This document shows positions 22,510-33,447 of a stretch of DNA of 64,000 nucleotides, in pieces. Every line of letters starts with the position of its first letter. Position 1 is the stretch's first letter. The position numbers and the translations under genes were made by a program. Source of the stretch: Harmonia axyridis (taxonomy: Eukaryota > Arthropoda > Insecta > Coleoptera > Coccinellidae); assembly GCF_914767665.1 (NCBI RefSeq), contig NC_059501.1:2172501-2236500 (forward strand), given 5' to 3'. The notes under the pieces are model-generated. The model ran no database searches. It saw only the letters and a program-made list of their open reading frames with translations, and was not told the origin of the DNA.

Positions 22510-22710
22510 CGAGAAAATTGAAAGAAAAACAGCAGTCACAATTGCAGTAGCAGCAGCCAGAGTTGCTACAGTTGTCGCTCCTGCTCTTGTTGTTATTTCT
22601 GTTGTTATTGCAGCTGCTGCTGATTGCTACAATTAGAGCTGTAGCAGGAATAACGGTAGCAACTTAGTAGTAACATCAACAGCAGCTGCTATAACAACAC
22701 GGCAACCATT
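22510..22710 (+). repeat. Partial copy of the CAG-rich foldback element
   Basis: Contains aaaacagcagtcacaattgc and tgattgctacaattagagct, both also found in 22925-23045. Only the triplet-rich centre is present; the flanking arms are missing. Confidence 0.65.
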
Positions 22711-22767
22711 TCGAAACAATCTTTCTCAAAGAAAAATGTTCACGCAATTTAGTGAATGCACTGCCTT

Positions 22768-23297
22768 ATGATATCTTCAACACCACCGCTATCTCACTCA
22801 TCATCTGGTATAGTCGATTCGTTCAGATTCATTTACAGTTTCTAAGATATACAATCGAGTTCGAGGTTATCTTGGACATCTTTGATCTTCACCATGTGAG
22901 AAGATTGTCAAAACATAAGGAAATTAATAGCAGTCACAACTGCATCAGCAGCAGTAACAGCAGCTAAAATTTTATTGATGTTGTCATTGCAGCTGCTGTT
23001 GATTGCTACAATTAGAGCTATAGCAGCAATAACTGTAGCAGCTTAGTTTTAACATCAACAGTAGCAGCTATAACAACATCAATAAAAACAAGATCAGCTG
23101 CTGATGCAGGTTTGACTGCTATTACCTTTTTCTATTTCTTCGACAATCTTCTCACATGATGAAGCATGAACCCAAAAGGTGGCCAAGATAACCTTGAACT
23201 CGACTTGTATGGCTTAGAGACTGTAAATGAATCAGAACGAATCTACTATACCAGATGATGAGCGAGATAGCGGTGGAGATGAAGATATCATATAGCA
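22768..23297. mobile_element. Foldback element with CAG/CTG-rich stem
   Basis: The outer arms are inverted copies: tatgatatcttcaacaccac at 22768 pairs with the complement of the end near 23297, and ggttatcttgg with ccaagataacc. The pairing continues inward through ttctcacatg and CAG/GTT-type triplets to about 23000/23060. The whole of roughly 530 bp can fold into one long imperfect hairpin. No protein is encoded. Confidence 0.82.
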
Positions 23298-23589
23298 GTG
23301 TATTCGCTAAATTGCGTGAACCTTCGATTGTCAGACCTCGCTCTACAGATCCGGTAGTTCGATCAAATCGAATCGAGTTTAGCGTCTTTCAGTTTGGATA
23401 TCTAGAAGTTGTATGCACAATAAAATTGATTAAGTAAACAGAAAGGATGTCATATCAATCTAGAAACTGAGACCTTGAGAAGACGGATACAACTTAAATA
23501 CAAAACAGTTCAAAATAATCAAAAAGGCTTGACCACGAATTACTATAAAGCAATTGGCTTGAGACAACAATTTGACTCGAGAGAGAGTC
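23298..23589. other. Unassigned stretch
   Basis: No gene or repeat recognised. Confidence 0.3.
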
Positions 23590-24165
23590 ACAGTTGATGC
23601 CACAGTGCTCTGGAAACCAAAAGATTGGGTTCCAGATACTGTGTCATGGAAGGTAATGAAAAAGCCAATGAACTTGCGAAAAACTCATCAAGGGTGACAC
23701 CTGCCCGTCTCGATCTCTTCTATGAGCTTGGAAAAAAACACTACTGTGATCCAGCAGAGAGATCTGCTGAAAAAGATTTTGCCACCCAACGCCAAGAAGC
23801 TTCTGTAACTCTTTCGAGCTGAGCTTCGGGTCATTGTGGGACTGCTGACCTTGCACTGTTGGAACAGATACAGGTTCTTTCAATAAGGATGAGCCGGTCT
23901 GCAAGCTTTGCAAATCGAAGAGGAAACAGCCGAGCATGTACTGTGGAAATGTCCAGAATTGTCTTGTATAAAAACCACAAACCTAGGCAGGCCAGTTCTT
24001 AATCTCTACGATATGAAAGCTTAGGCTCCTGAAAATGTTTTTAGATTTGCCAACACTATCGAAGATCTTTTTAGGACTGAAAGACCCGGTTACCAAAACA
24101 AAATAACCAAAAGTGGCCACAGTTCCAAAAGGCTGAGCTCAATCCTCCTGCCTCCGACAACCTAA
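23590..24165 (+). pseudogene. Non-LTR retrotransposon RNase H to C-terminal fragment
   Basis: The frame 23625-23822 holds GNEKANELAKNSS, the terminal RNase H motif. It is followed in other frames by FRAELRVIVGLLT, the conserved linker, and CKLCKS then EETAEHVLWKCPELSC, the zinc-knuckle. At least three frames are needed, so it is dead. The linker is like that of family B (10880-12255), indicating a related element. Confidence 0.82.
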
Positions 24166-24785
24166 TCTAGCCTACCAAAATCGTTAACTCTTTCAAAGAT
24201 ACCATAACACTTCCTCTGAACGAAAACAAATCAACAGCCCTCAGAAGTCATTCCAAACGATGCCAGATAGTTTTATCGCCTCATAATCCGCCTCTGGCGC
24301 CCGGACCGACCGTTCACATGACTAGCACTTGGCGCTAACTCTGACTCGCGTCCACCACCCCCCCTTCTACCCCTATTTTCAACCCCCCCTCCCCCAAACC
24401 CGAACTCGCAATAAAATGAGCGGGAAATAATAGGGGTCATAAAGCGTAGCCTTAAAAAAGGAGCACCCGACTCGAAAGTGTGATTTATAGTTGGTCTGAG
24501 ACGTTCCCTGCCCCGCCTGTCCCGCGGGAATGGCTTCATTTCATCGGGATACTTTTCCATGGCAGCGGCCCGAATGGTCCTCTTAAGCAGGCAGCAGCGC
24601 CGCGACTCGAGAATTTTTTATGGTCGCTGATCGAGTGGCGTTGGGATCGAAAGGTTATTAGGTTAGAGTTGGGCCGATAGAACTGAAGGTGTTTCGAGAG
24701 TTTATATGATGGCGAGATCGATGCAGAAGTAGCCTTTTAGACCCATATGGATTTGATCTATTTATTCATTCACACATCGAAACAG
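24166..24785. other. GC-rich island (24260-24670), no gene
   Basis: C-rich, CpG-containing sequence (ccccccttctaccccta near 24359). Overlapping frames up to 95 codons, no domain. Confidence 0.4.
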
Positions 24786-24789
24786 TATC

Positions 24790-25150
24790 ACGATACAAAT
24801 GTTCAAGAAAGGTGATAAAAAAATATCTACTAGCAACTACAGAGCGATTAATCCCCTCAACACAACTTTGAAGTTAACCACAAGAATCATTACCAACAGA
24901 TTGAATAACATCATATCCCTGTCCGATGAGCAGCAAGGATTCAGATCGGAAAGATCCTTGTTATAAGACAAATAACCGAAAAATTCATCTAGTATAACAG
25001 GCCAGCATACATGTGCTTCATAGATCTGGATAAGGCATTAGACCGTGATCAACTTAAAGACGTAATACACCTTCTGTATAACAGACGGATACCATACAAT
25101 CTAATTGCGACAAGTCGAAGTAGCCAAGCAGATGAGACTATTCCAAGGCG
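24790..25150 (+). pseudogene. Reverse transcriptase domain fragment (endonuclease-RT type)
   Basis: From 24798 the frame gives MFKKGDKKISTSNYRAINPL, then TTLKLTTRIITNRLNNIISL and SDEQQGFRSERS before a stop. In shifted frames MCFIDLDKA and LKDVIHLLYNRRIPYNLI follow. These are reverse transcriptase blocks 1-3 (KKGDxxxxxNYRGI, LxExQxGFRxxRS, FIDLxKAFD). The element is 5' and 3' truncated and frameshifted. Confidence 0.85.
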
Positions 25151-25229
25151 TCTTAAGTAGTTTGTGGAGGTGTTTCAGGGAAACTGGAAGTCCAGCTGAA
25201 ATCACCTTCAGCGTGGACGCTGTACGACG

Positions 25230-25437
25230 GCAAGGATAGATTTTTATTGTCAAGTGTTAGAAGACGCCCTAAAATTGCAGCACCTGAATTGGTTATGGAA
25301 TGGCAGCAAGCACATAACATAACCACTGGCCGAGATACTGTGACAAATCCTCTCCGCGTAGCCAATCTTCATATTCGGCGACCAATCAGATGTCCATCTT
25401 TCTCTAGAGGTAATCATACTGCCAGAGTAGACTGAAG
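25230..25437 (+). pseudogene. Tc1-like transposase DNA-binding fragment
   Basis: The open frame 25247-25435 ends TNPLRVANLHIRRPIRCPSF then SRGNHTARVD. This matches the second helix-turn-helix to linker of Tc1-type transposases (xxRNRLRxAGLRARRPxxxPxLTxxHRxARL). No catalytic region follows; the sequence passes directly into retrotransposon DNA at about 25440. Confidence 0.6.
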
Positions 25438-25469
25438 CTGAAATTATCAAAATTGGGGTACAACAGTTT

Positions 25470-25985
25470 GAACAGTTTGAATTTCGTTTCGGAGAGCTCT
25501 ACATTCCATCCGTGTCCTTGGACGATCCTGGTAGGGCCTCTGCGATCCGTCGGTCCATGGATATGCCACTGCGCCATTTCTTCTCTTGTTGGCAGTCGGA
25601 CTGTGAGACGTCTGACTCGGGTCGTTGTACCTTCGACTGGATCCCCTCTGTTAATTTTATTTCCAACAACCCTTGGTTCGGCCCAAGTTTCCCTCTGGCC
25701 TGTTTTATTTCAGGCCATGGTCCCTTCAAAGGTAATCTGTTCAGGCTGGGTCTGGTCGAAGAAGAACATTGTCCATGTGGTCGCCCACAGTTCAAGCGAC
25801 CACATCCTTAGAAACTGTCCCTTGTTTGGTGACCTCAGGGTCATTTACGGTCTATCTGTTCTCGAGTCCCCGGATCTTAGAATGGCCGATTTCTGTGCAG
25901 CTCGGAATAATTTTGGTCCTTTTTCAGCATTCGCGGCTGACGCTATATGTCGTCTCAACTCCTGGCAATAATGTGAATGTGCCTA
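25470..25985 (+). pseudogene. Non-LTR retrotransposon (I/R1-like) ORF2 C terminus
   Basis: The frame 25512-25811 reads WQSDCETSDSGRCTFDWIPS, then GHGPFKGNLFRLGLVEEEHC plus PCG. A one-base shift continues as SSDHILRNCPLFGDLR and on to ADAICRLNSW. Together these form the C-terminal zinc-knuckle region (CPCGxxxxxDHxLxxCP) found after RNase H in I/R1-type elements. The frameshift makes it non-functional. Confidence 0.82.
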
Positions 25986-26089
25986 AGCGTAGTGATGAGC
26001 ACTGCTCACGTACTACATTTTGCACTGCTGAGTTAAGTTAAGTTTGAACTCAGATTTTTATTTCATCCAGGTTCTTGTCGGATAATAAG

Positions 26090-26490
26090 ACAACGATATT
26101 TAAACGATCAGATACAGAAATTGAGAAAACTATCTTCAAATGCAAAAGAAAAAACTCTCTTTCAAAAAGACAATGGTTCTTGTCACAAATCGATGAAAAC
26201 CTTGGTAATATTGACAGAATTGAGCTTCCAACTTCTTGACCAGCCAGATTAGTCTCCAGATCTGGCCCCCCAGTGATTGCTGGTTGTTTGCAGATCTCAA
26301 AAAAATGCTCCAGAAAAAGAAATTTGGCTGTAATGATGAAGTAGTGATGAAGCCTTTTTCGAAAGTAAGGATGAAAATTTCTATAGAGAGAGTATTGGAA
26401 ACTAACGACGAATATTGTTGAATTTTCAAGAGAAAATGGGTTAGTCCTGGGGACTCATTAAGTGAAGTGTAAGTGTCTGAATAACCACTG
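26090..26490 (+). pseudogene. Mariner (family 2) transposase 3' fragment
   Basis: The translation includes LFQKDNGSCHKSMKTLVILT, then SPDLAP and, one base out of frame, SDCWLFADLKKMLQKKKFG. These contain the second and third DD34D Asp residues. The downstream non-coding tail matches the relic at 655-1215. The fragment is truncated at the 5' side. Confidence 0.8.
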
Positions 26491-27036
26491 GGAGAACATT
26501 TAGGTGTTGGTTTGGGACGACATGAACTCACACAACGTTGAATGCTACCGCTGGCTTACAATCAAATAGTCTCAGTTTTCATTCAGTTGTCATCAAACAG
26601 TAAAACCAGTCTATCGCTACTCACATTTATGACAGCACATTTTCTTTTTGATTAACATTCAGCCTAGATACAGCCAGTCTGATATTGTCATTTCAAATAA
26701 TATAAACGGAATTAGACCCCAACATTGTTAACTCCCACCCTCCATTTACAGTAAAAATAAAATCTCGCTCTTATCCACGGCAAAAGACGCCCGTCCGCCT
26801 CGAAAACGACGCTCCAAACGTCCCCGCGATATAAAAATCCCGCGAATCGCCATTTTACGATACCAAGGTTTTGTCTCGGCCCGTCGAATTATCCTCATAT
26901 CTCGCCGACCCTCAAACCACCTCGTTTTTTTCGGGACCATAAAGGGGTGAGAGTTCGACGTTAAAGTGATGGCGGGTAATACGCAGGGGCGTCGTTTGGC
27001 GTCTCGACGATAGTTATGAAGCCGCCGCGGCAGCGT
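26491..27036. other. Unassigned stretch with a GC-rich island (26750-27060)
   Basis: No gene recognised. The island holds a minus-strand 117-codon frame (26746-27099), Arg-rich and without a domain. Confidence 0.4.
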
Positions 27037-27290
27037 CGACATAATTAACGCACTGGTATATCTGAGAAAATTGGAAAAAAACCGTCGGCGATTCTTCAAA
27101 GCCTGGTCAATTTTTCATCGAAGCGTAATGACGGGGAAAGGGAGATATAATGGAGGGAGATTTGGGGAGGAGGGTTCGGTCGTTTCTTTGATTGAAAACG
27201 CGTAGTTTGAGAGATCTTCCTCATTTGTTTGAAGGCCTGTAGACAGAGCCATTTGTTATCGAGACAAGAAAAATAGGGAACGAAAAAACG
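27037..27290 (+). repeat. Direct duplication, copy 1
   Basis: The segment from acataattaacgc to agaaaaatagggaacgaaa recurs at 28571-28816 with the same orientation and roughly 90% identity by eye. The retrotransposon cluster 27386-28570 lies between the copies. Confidence 0.9.
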
Positions 27291-27385
27291 GAAAGTCTTT
27301 TTTAGCGATCCTTCTGCAAAACGATCGCTCCACCATGTTTGTAGTTTATGGATTTTGAGCAACGAATAGTCTCAAGTACTGAGGT

Positions 27386-28570
27386 TATTATTATTATTAT
27401 TCACTGAGTCGGAGTCGTTGCTGCTCTGTTAGCCGGTAACTGCGACCAAATTGATCTTTTGTTCCTAACCCTACCTATGGTTAATACTCCAATCGATATG
27501 CTAAACCTGCAGTCTGATCTGGATCGATTGGAGCAATTGTATAAAGATAACCGTCATCATTACCCTCGGAAAGTGCAAACATATGAGTGTAGTAAGGCAG
27601 GAGCAGCACTTTGTATCGCACTACTATCTGAATAACGAAGAAATACATACATACTGTGAACATCGTTTCAGACTTGGGTGTTTTTTACGACAATAGGATG
27701 TGCTTCAGGGCGCACATTGTCCACATAGTCAATAAGGGTCTTCGGATGCTAGGGTTCAAATTACAGCACTCGTGTGAGTTTAGGAATGTCAATACCTCAA
27801 AACATTTCATATCGGTCTGGTAAGGCCGCATCTTAAGTATGCCTTTTGTCACAGGTTGGAACGAGTTCAAAATAGGTTTCTTCTCTGTGTCTTGCAGGAT
27901 GGGAATCCCACGAGTAAATTTTTCCGCAACTCATATGAGATCGGTTCTACGCTTTCCTGCTTTACGGACCCGTAGGATCAAAGCAATGTATTGTTGTTCG
28001 CTAGATTGGTCGGGGGGCTTTTGTCCTTTTCCAACCTACTAACTTGTTGGCTTTCATGTTCCATCTAGGAATGTTGGAGGTACCGTGTAGCTAAGTCTCA
28101 GGACTTACAGGCTCATTCAGACCCAGGGAGACCGTCGTTACTGTTAACAAACGGCATCCTTAGGAGCCTTGGTTATTACTTCGTGAGTATCCAGAACTGA
28201 CTTTTCCATGTGAATGGTTCTTGGGCCAGTTTCACACTATGTGTTGTACTGTGTTTACCTCCACAGAGCCTGTAGATCTCATCTGCTGACTTACCCATGC
28301 GATTCAAAAAGTATTTCCACTGACAGTCTCCTGTCAGCAGTCCCACCATTACTCGAAGCTCAGCTCGTGCTAGCTTCAACAGCTTTCTGGTATAGGTCGG
28401 TGCAAGCTTCACAAAATTCTTTGCCTGAGCAAGACCCGTAGTGTTACTCAAGAGGATTTTTCTATTGTCCCGCTCCTATTATTGGACCAATGCCTCATAT
28501 TGGTCTTTTCAAAGACCACAGAAGTGTTAAGAACCGCCAGGTGTTAACCTTGATGCCCTTTCTGCAAGTT
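27386..28570 (-). pseudogene. Non-LTR family B 3' end, interrupted by another fragment
   Basis: On the minus strand, 28570-28105 encodes the family B linker and knuckle: GLAQAKNFVKLAPTYTRKLL, then ARAELRVMVGLLTGDCQWKY and MGKSADEIYRLCGGK. The 3' tail reappears at 27481-27386 (aactgcgaccaaattgatct, then a TTA run at 27386-27402). The 620 bp between (27482-28100) are foreign. The family B copy at 10880-12255 shows the uninterrupted junction of the tail. Dead copy. Confidence 0.82.
27660..28085 (+). pseudogene. Non-LTR reverse transcriptase C-terminal fragment nested in family B
   Basis: The plus strand gives SDLGVFYDNRMCFRAHIVHI, then VNKGLRMLGF, a decayed SVW-stop block, and MPFVTGWNEFKIGFFSVSC. 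These correspond to the DLGVxFDxxLxFxxHI and LGFxxRN blocks that follow the catalytic reverse transcriptase core in Jockey-like elements. It is opposite in orientation to the host fragment. Confidence 0.72.
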
Positions 28571-28816
28571 TATCTACATAATTAACGCTCAGTGTCTGAG
28601 AAAACCGGAAAAACCATAGGTGATTTTTCAAACCTTTGTCCATTTTTCATCGAAGCGTAATGACGGAAAAGAAAAATAATGGAGGGAGATTTGGGGAGGG
28701 AGAGGATCGTTTCTTTGATTGAAAACGCATAGTTTGAAAGATCTTCCTCATCTATTTGAAGGCCTGTAGACATAGCCATTTGTTATCGAGACAAGAAAAA
28801 TAGGGAACGAAAGAAA
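28571..28816 (+). repeat. Direct duplication, copy 2
   Basis: Matches 27037-27290; see that entry. It lies immediately beyond the family B fragment. Confidence 0.9.
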
Positions 28817-29696
28817 GGGATCGTTCAATCATTTCCTCAAAATGTCTGTAATTTGGAAATTTTGGAGACTGGGAATATTCTCAAAGCATAAGCGACGATT
28901 TTGGCCGTCTGTTAACACGATAACTTTTGAACAAAAAGTTGATTATTTCAGGTTAAGTTCAATTTATCGAATTTGTTTATCAATTTTTGTCTTCCTGTTA
29001 ATTTCAAAACAACATAGTCGATCGAGATAAAAATTTCCTTGGGAGCAGAATGATACTTTCAAGACTTATGCCATAGGACCATACAGCTGCCAAATGGAAA
29101 ATTGTGTCCCAGGTTAAATTTTCTGAATTTTTCATATTTTATAGAAAACGAACTCCTGCACAAGAAAGTCTTTGGGCCCAACCCCATAACTAGTTATCGA
29201 TATACAAAGCGTCGAAGCTGGAAAATGCGATTTCTTCAACAACTAACATTTCTCATACGAAAACATCTCGAATGAAACATTTCTGCACGAAGAATAATGC
29301 TTACGACCCAAACAAGTAAAACACCCCCTTCGGGGAAATTTACCTACCCTCCATACTCTCCGCTGCCGATAACTTGGGAGGAAGATAATCAAACGGGTAT
29401 TGTTTGAGCGTCATTGACGCCATCTGGAATTTCCGAAGGCAAACTCGGATTTCGTATTCGACTTAGACTCCGGCGAAAAATTCAAAAGCGTAATAAATTC
29501 CGCCTCCTCGAGTCACGAACTGCCTCGTAACGGCAGGATATCGAAGGAGCTTGCTGGAAATTGACGCGACGCGTTCAGTTTTCCAGGATGGAAATCAGAC
29601 GGAGGATTTTCCGATTTTCCCCTGGAAGCCGTGCCTCGAAGGTGACGCAACTCTTGGAGGTCGTCGAATTTAAACGCAAACGTGTTTCTCTATGAG
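28817..29696. other. Unassigned stretch with a GC-rich island (29330-29660)
   Basis: No gene recognised. The island contains gacgcgacgcgttcag-type CpG-dense sequence. Confidence 0.4.
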
Positions 29697-30030
29697 TTAC
29701 TTTCGATAGGGGTGCTTCAAGGCAATATTCTTGGACCAATTTTTTTGTATTCAGTTTGTATTAACGAAGTTTCCTTCATTTTTAGGAAGGAAAAGTTGTC
29801 TTTATGATGCAGAATGCAACAATAGTTATATTCACTTGGTGTGAACACAAATTGAAAGACTGTATGATGTTGTTCCCCATAAAACACATGTTTAGTTATA
29901 TAAATCCATTTGAAGATGCGAGTAGTGCAGAAAAAAAAAACGTTTTAATTTCAAATAATTTACATTTCATTCAATTCAAAAAAAAATTATCGATAAAACT
30001 GGATCAACCAGTAAAAACACTAAAATAATC
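29697..30030 (+). pseudogene. Reverse transcriptase core fragment beside a timeout donor site
   Basis: The translation IGVLQGNILGPIFLYSVCIN (29711-29770) is reverse transcriptase block 4. Downstream, MMQNATIVIFTWCEHKLKD corresponds to the YADD block with the catalytic aspartates lost. The fragment reaches to within a few bases of the 5' splice site of the timeout exon at 30037-30134, on the opposite strand. Confidence 0.72.
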
Positions 30031-30036
30031 ACTGAC

Positions 30037-30134
30037 CTCCTAAATCTGCTAGGAATATGTCCCTCAAGGCTGCAAACTCCTCTTCTGGTGACATTCCTTG
30101 GCTGCCGAATGAATCATTTTCTGGCCACACCTCT
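30037..30134 (-). CDS. timeout: timeout (timeless-2) internal exon D
   Basis: After the acceptor (complement of ctggaaataaa) the exon opens with one base completing Arg, then reads EVWPENDSFGSQGMSPEEEF and AALRDIFLADLG. This matches the segment of animal TIMELESS that follows the LLRxAR motif (EVWPxxDxFGSxxxSPEEE). The donor is GTCAGT (30036-30031), leaving one base, G. Its phase continues exactly from the exon at 46351-46271, 16.1 kb upstream in the gene. Exon length is 98 bp. No following exon was found between 30036 and position 1. Confidence 0.9.
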
Positions 30135-30329
30135 CTGGAAATAAAAAATTGAGAATGAATATTTCATTTCTCAATAAAAAAAAACAGACGTTTTTCAATG
30201 TATTAGCTCTAATGAAATACCCTATTCGATAAATTTATATAAAACATAGTTCGTTACAATATTCAGAACACAAGCAAAAACGTCGGAAATTAAATCAATA
30301 ATTGTCTTAGTTAATTTGTTCAATGTTAT

Positions 30330-31060
30330 GAGAGTTTGAAAATTCATTCTTAATTGCAGAATACCATCAACTGATACACATAAGGTTCCAAAACCACGAC
30401 GAGGACTGGCGTCTTTCAGGCAGATATGTACACGTCCAATCCAAAGATTCATGTAAATGAACCTAGTGAGAAACTATCAGAAATGTGGTACAATAATACA
30501 GCCTGAGGCCGGAATCAAAGCTTTGAACTCACATATAACTATCGAGTCCACAATGGTATTGGAGTGCCGAAGGAAACTCAAAGAAATGGGCAACAATAAC
30601 ACGGTCTGTTTATTCACTCGGAAATCAAAGGAGATGAAAAGGCCAACACACTTCCCAGAAAAGAAACACAATCATCTTTCATTGACCCAGAATCTTTCTG
30701 TAGTATAGGAAAATGTGCCCACAAAAAAGAATTTCAGGAGAAGGAAAACACCGAAAGGGAAACACTCTGGTGGAATCTTCCTGGGTCGGATAATTTCAAG
30801 AATTTCTTAGAAACTTTGATACAGCGAGAACTAAGAATTATCTGGATCTTAGCAATGATATGTTAGATCTCCCCACTGGATTCCTTACAAGGAATTGCCT
30901 CTTTAAAAAGCACCTTGTCACAATGAGTTTAGCAGAAAACGACGAGTGTGGTAGATTCATTGGGGAGGAGGAATAAACCTCCATGAAGCCATGCTAGACA
31001 CTGGAGTTCACTCTGAACTGGAAAGCGAGCTATAGACTACGACGACAGATGAAAAGAACA
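30330..31060 (+). pseudogene. Non-LTR RNase H region (family A), copy 2
   Basis: The sequence aligns with the 8300-9215 copy. It includes STMVLECRRKLKEMGNNNTV near 30550, a decayed GNExANxLAR segment, and NDECGRFIGEE as knuckle remnant near 30940. The tail aaagcgagctatagactacg is the family's 3' region. Frameshifts are frequent. A DD41D element begins immediately after it at 31070. Confidence 0.78.
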
Positions 31061-31069
31061 GCTCTAATA

Positions 31070-32007
31070 TAAAGGGTGTGTTTTTAGAGCTATAGAACTT
31101 CAAATTGCGATAAAACAACGATGGATTATTCGATTGACATGAATTTTATTTATCCGCAAGATAATCTTGTGGCATTACATTTTAAATACGATTTCTGGCA
31201 TATGACCGCCACGGCTGGCTCGGATGTAGTCCAATCTGGAAGTCCAATTTTCGATGACTTTTTCCTACATTTGTGGCCGTATATCGGCAATAACACGGCG
31301 AATGTTGTCTTCCAAATGGTCAAGGGTTTGTGGCTTATCCGCATAGACCAATGACTTTACATAGCCCCACAGAAAGAAGTCTAGCGGTGTTGAATCACAA
31401 GATCTTGGAGGTCAATTCACAGGTCCAAAACGTGAAATTAGGCGGTCACCAAACGTGTCTTTCGATGAATCGATTGTGGCACGAACTGTATGACATGTTG
31501 CGCCGTCTTGTTGGAACCACAGCTCCTGGACATCGTGGTTGTTCAATTCAGGAATGAAAAAGTTAGTAATCATGGCTCTATACGGATCACCATTGACTGT
31601 GACGTTCTGGCCATCATCGTTTTTGAAGAAGTACGGACCAATTATTCCACCAGCCCATAAAGCGCACCAAACAGTCAGTTTTTCTGGATGTAACGGTGTT
31701 TCGACATATACTTGAGGATTAGCTTCACTCCAAATGCGGCAGTTTTGTTTGTTGACGTAGCCATTCAACCAGAAGTGCGCTTCATCGCTAAACAAAATAA
31801 AATGGACGTGGTGCGCGATACGTATTCCGCACACAACCATTATTTTCGAAATAAAATTGCACTATTTGCAAGCGTTGTTCAGTCGTCTATTCATGATGAA
31901 TTGCCAAACCAAACTGAGAATAAATCACTTGACAGCTGTTAAATCGGTCGCCATCTCGAACAGTAATGCCAACTTAAAGTTATATACCTCGAAAAAAAAA
32001 CACCCTA
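31070..32007 (-). mobile_element. DD41D Tc1/mariner element C, internally deleted
   Basis: Flanking TA at 31070-31071 and about 32006-32007. The minus strand carries the best-preserved middle and C-terminal transposase of the deleted group: ILFSDEAHFWLNGYVNKQNC (first Asp), and ELWFQQDGATCHTVRATIDS (second Asp), 31412-31840. The common deletion junction is at about 31797. A frame break separates the third-Asp block, SCDLTPLDF-like in another register. Confidence 0.93.
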
Positions 32008-32726
32008 TACTATAAGATTGTGATTCAATGGAACCCTCTTCAATCTAATCTAATTGGAATTTATTGGTAATGATTTTTGCTGGGTACTCTAGTTCCATAA
32101 ATGAAAATGTGGAATCTTAATTAAAAATATAAATTTATTAAACTTTTCTGAGTAAATTTTGCGTAAGCCTGGAATTGATCGTCATATAACTCATTTTCAT
32201 AACTTCAATTCGATACGATAGATGGCCAAAATTGAATCCGACCACGAATCAATCACTGATAAGTAGTATTTAATCGTTTTCTATAATTGTTGTCGGAAAT
32301 GGGAATTTCATGCACTTATGCAAAATTACAGCACCCGGCTTCCTCGAATAAGCGTGCAAAAAACGAAAAGATCGAGTGGGCCAGTAACGTTGAGGAAGAA
32401 GAAGAGAAATATCGCTCTCTGCCGGGCGTAAAACTAGGTTAAAACTCCCTGCAGCCATACTCCCGATATTATCGAGTTAATAGTGCCGTTGTATATGAGA
32501 ATCCCTCGGTGTTCTGACTTATTAAGAACTCCGAAAGTTTCCCTATAAATTTCCCAGATCCCGGCCCGAGGAACTTTTGAACCCGGCGGAGAAATTAAGT
32601 CCCAATTTGTCTATTTTAATGACGGCGCTAATAGTGATACGACGTCCCACTTCCGAAAATTACTTTTCGTGGCGCGAGTTCGACGGCGAGCCGTTATTTT
32701 CAACGGAAAGCCGCTGTATGGTTGAT
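32008..32726. other. Unassigned stretch with moderately GC-rich part (32380-32700)
   Basis: No gene recognised. Nothing repeated elsewhere in the window was seen here. Confidence 0.35.
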
Positions 32727-32760
32727 TAACAGGCCAATTGAAAAGTCCCCGGTCTACCAT
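32727..32760 (+). repeat. Solitary mariner family 2 terminal repeat
   Basis: The block taacaggccaattgaaaagt and the following ccccggtctaccatag match the left terminus of mariner M (39077-39110). No mariner body follows; a palindromic element begins 12 bp on. Confidence 0.75.
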
Positions 32761-32771
32761 AGTAAATAGTA

Positions 32772-33447
32772 TACAGAGTGGCCATTTGAAAACGAAACAG
32801 ACGAGATTACAGACGAAATAAAGTTTTTCGATAGAAATGCTCGGACAGGTCGATTTCTGTTTCGAGGGGGACCACTTAAGATGTAGGTTACGGACACATA
32901 GCGCTTCAACCCTTGCTACTACAACCCTCACCCCCAAATTTTGAATAGGGAAGATGGGGTGAGTGATACCTCATTTGAAAGGTATTTTTATACTGATTTC
33001 AGCACAGTAATTGTTTTTTCATTTTATGCATTAGTTCTCGAAATATTCTTAACTAAGTATTTGAAAATGAAGTGGTGTTTTCATGGCACTTGTAGTGTTT
33101 TGTGAAAAATCGACATTTTGAGCTTCAAAACAACCATGAATGTGGCTTCCTTCCTAACTAACTAACGCATGAATATTTCGAGAACTAATGCATAAAATGA
33201 AAAAACAATTACTGTGCTGAAATCAGTATAAAAATACCTTTAAATTGAGGTATCACTCACCCCATCTTCCCTATTCAAAAATTGGGGGTGGGGGTTGTAG
33301 CAGCAAGGGTTGAAGCGCTATGTGTCCGTAACCTACATCTTAAGTTGTCCCCCTCGAAACAGAAATCGACCTGTCCGAGCATTTCTATCGAAAAACTTTA
33401 TTTCGTCTGTAATCTCGTCTGTTTCGTTTTCAAATGGCCACCCTGTA
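32772..33447. mobile_element. Palindromic element with 277-bp arms
   Basis: The left arm (32772-33048) and right arm (33171-33447) are equal in length and nearly perfectly reverse-complementary. They run from tacagagtggccatttgaaa outward to gaaatattc at the inner end, with a 122-bp centre. The outer ends read TACAG(A/G)GTGG, with TA as the likely target site. Clear differences are few (for example in the acctcatttgaaagg block). No transposase is encoded; the 108- and 62-codon frames are mirror images of each other within the arms. Confidence 0.93.
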
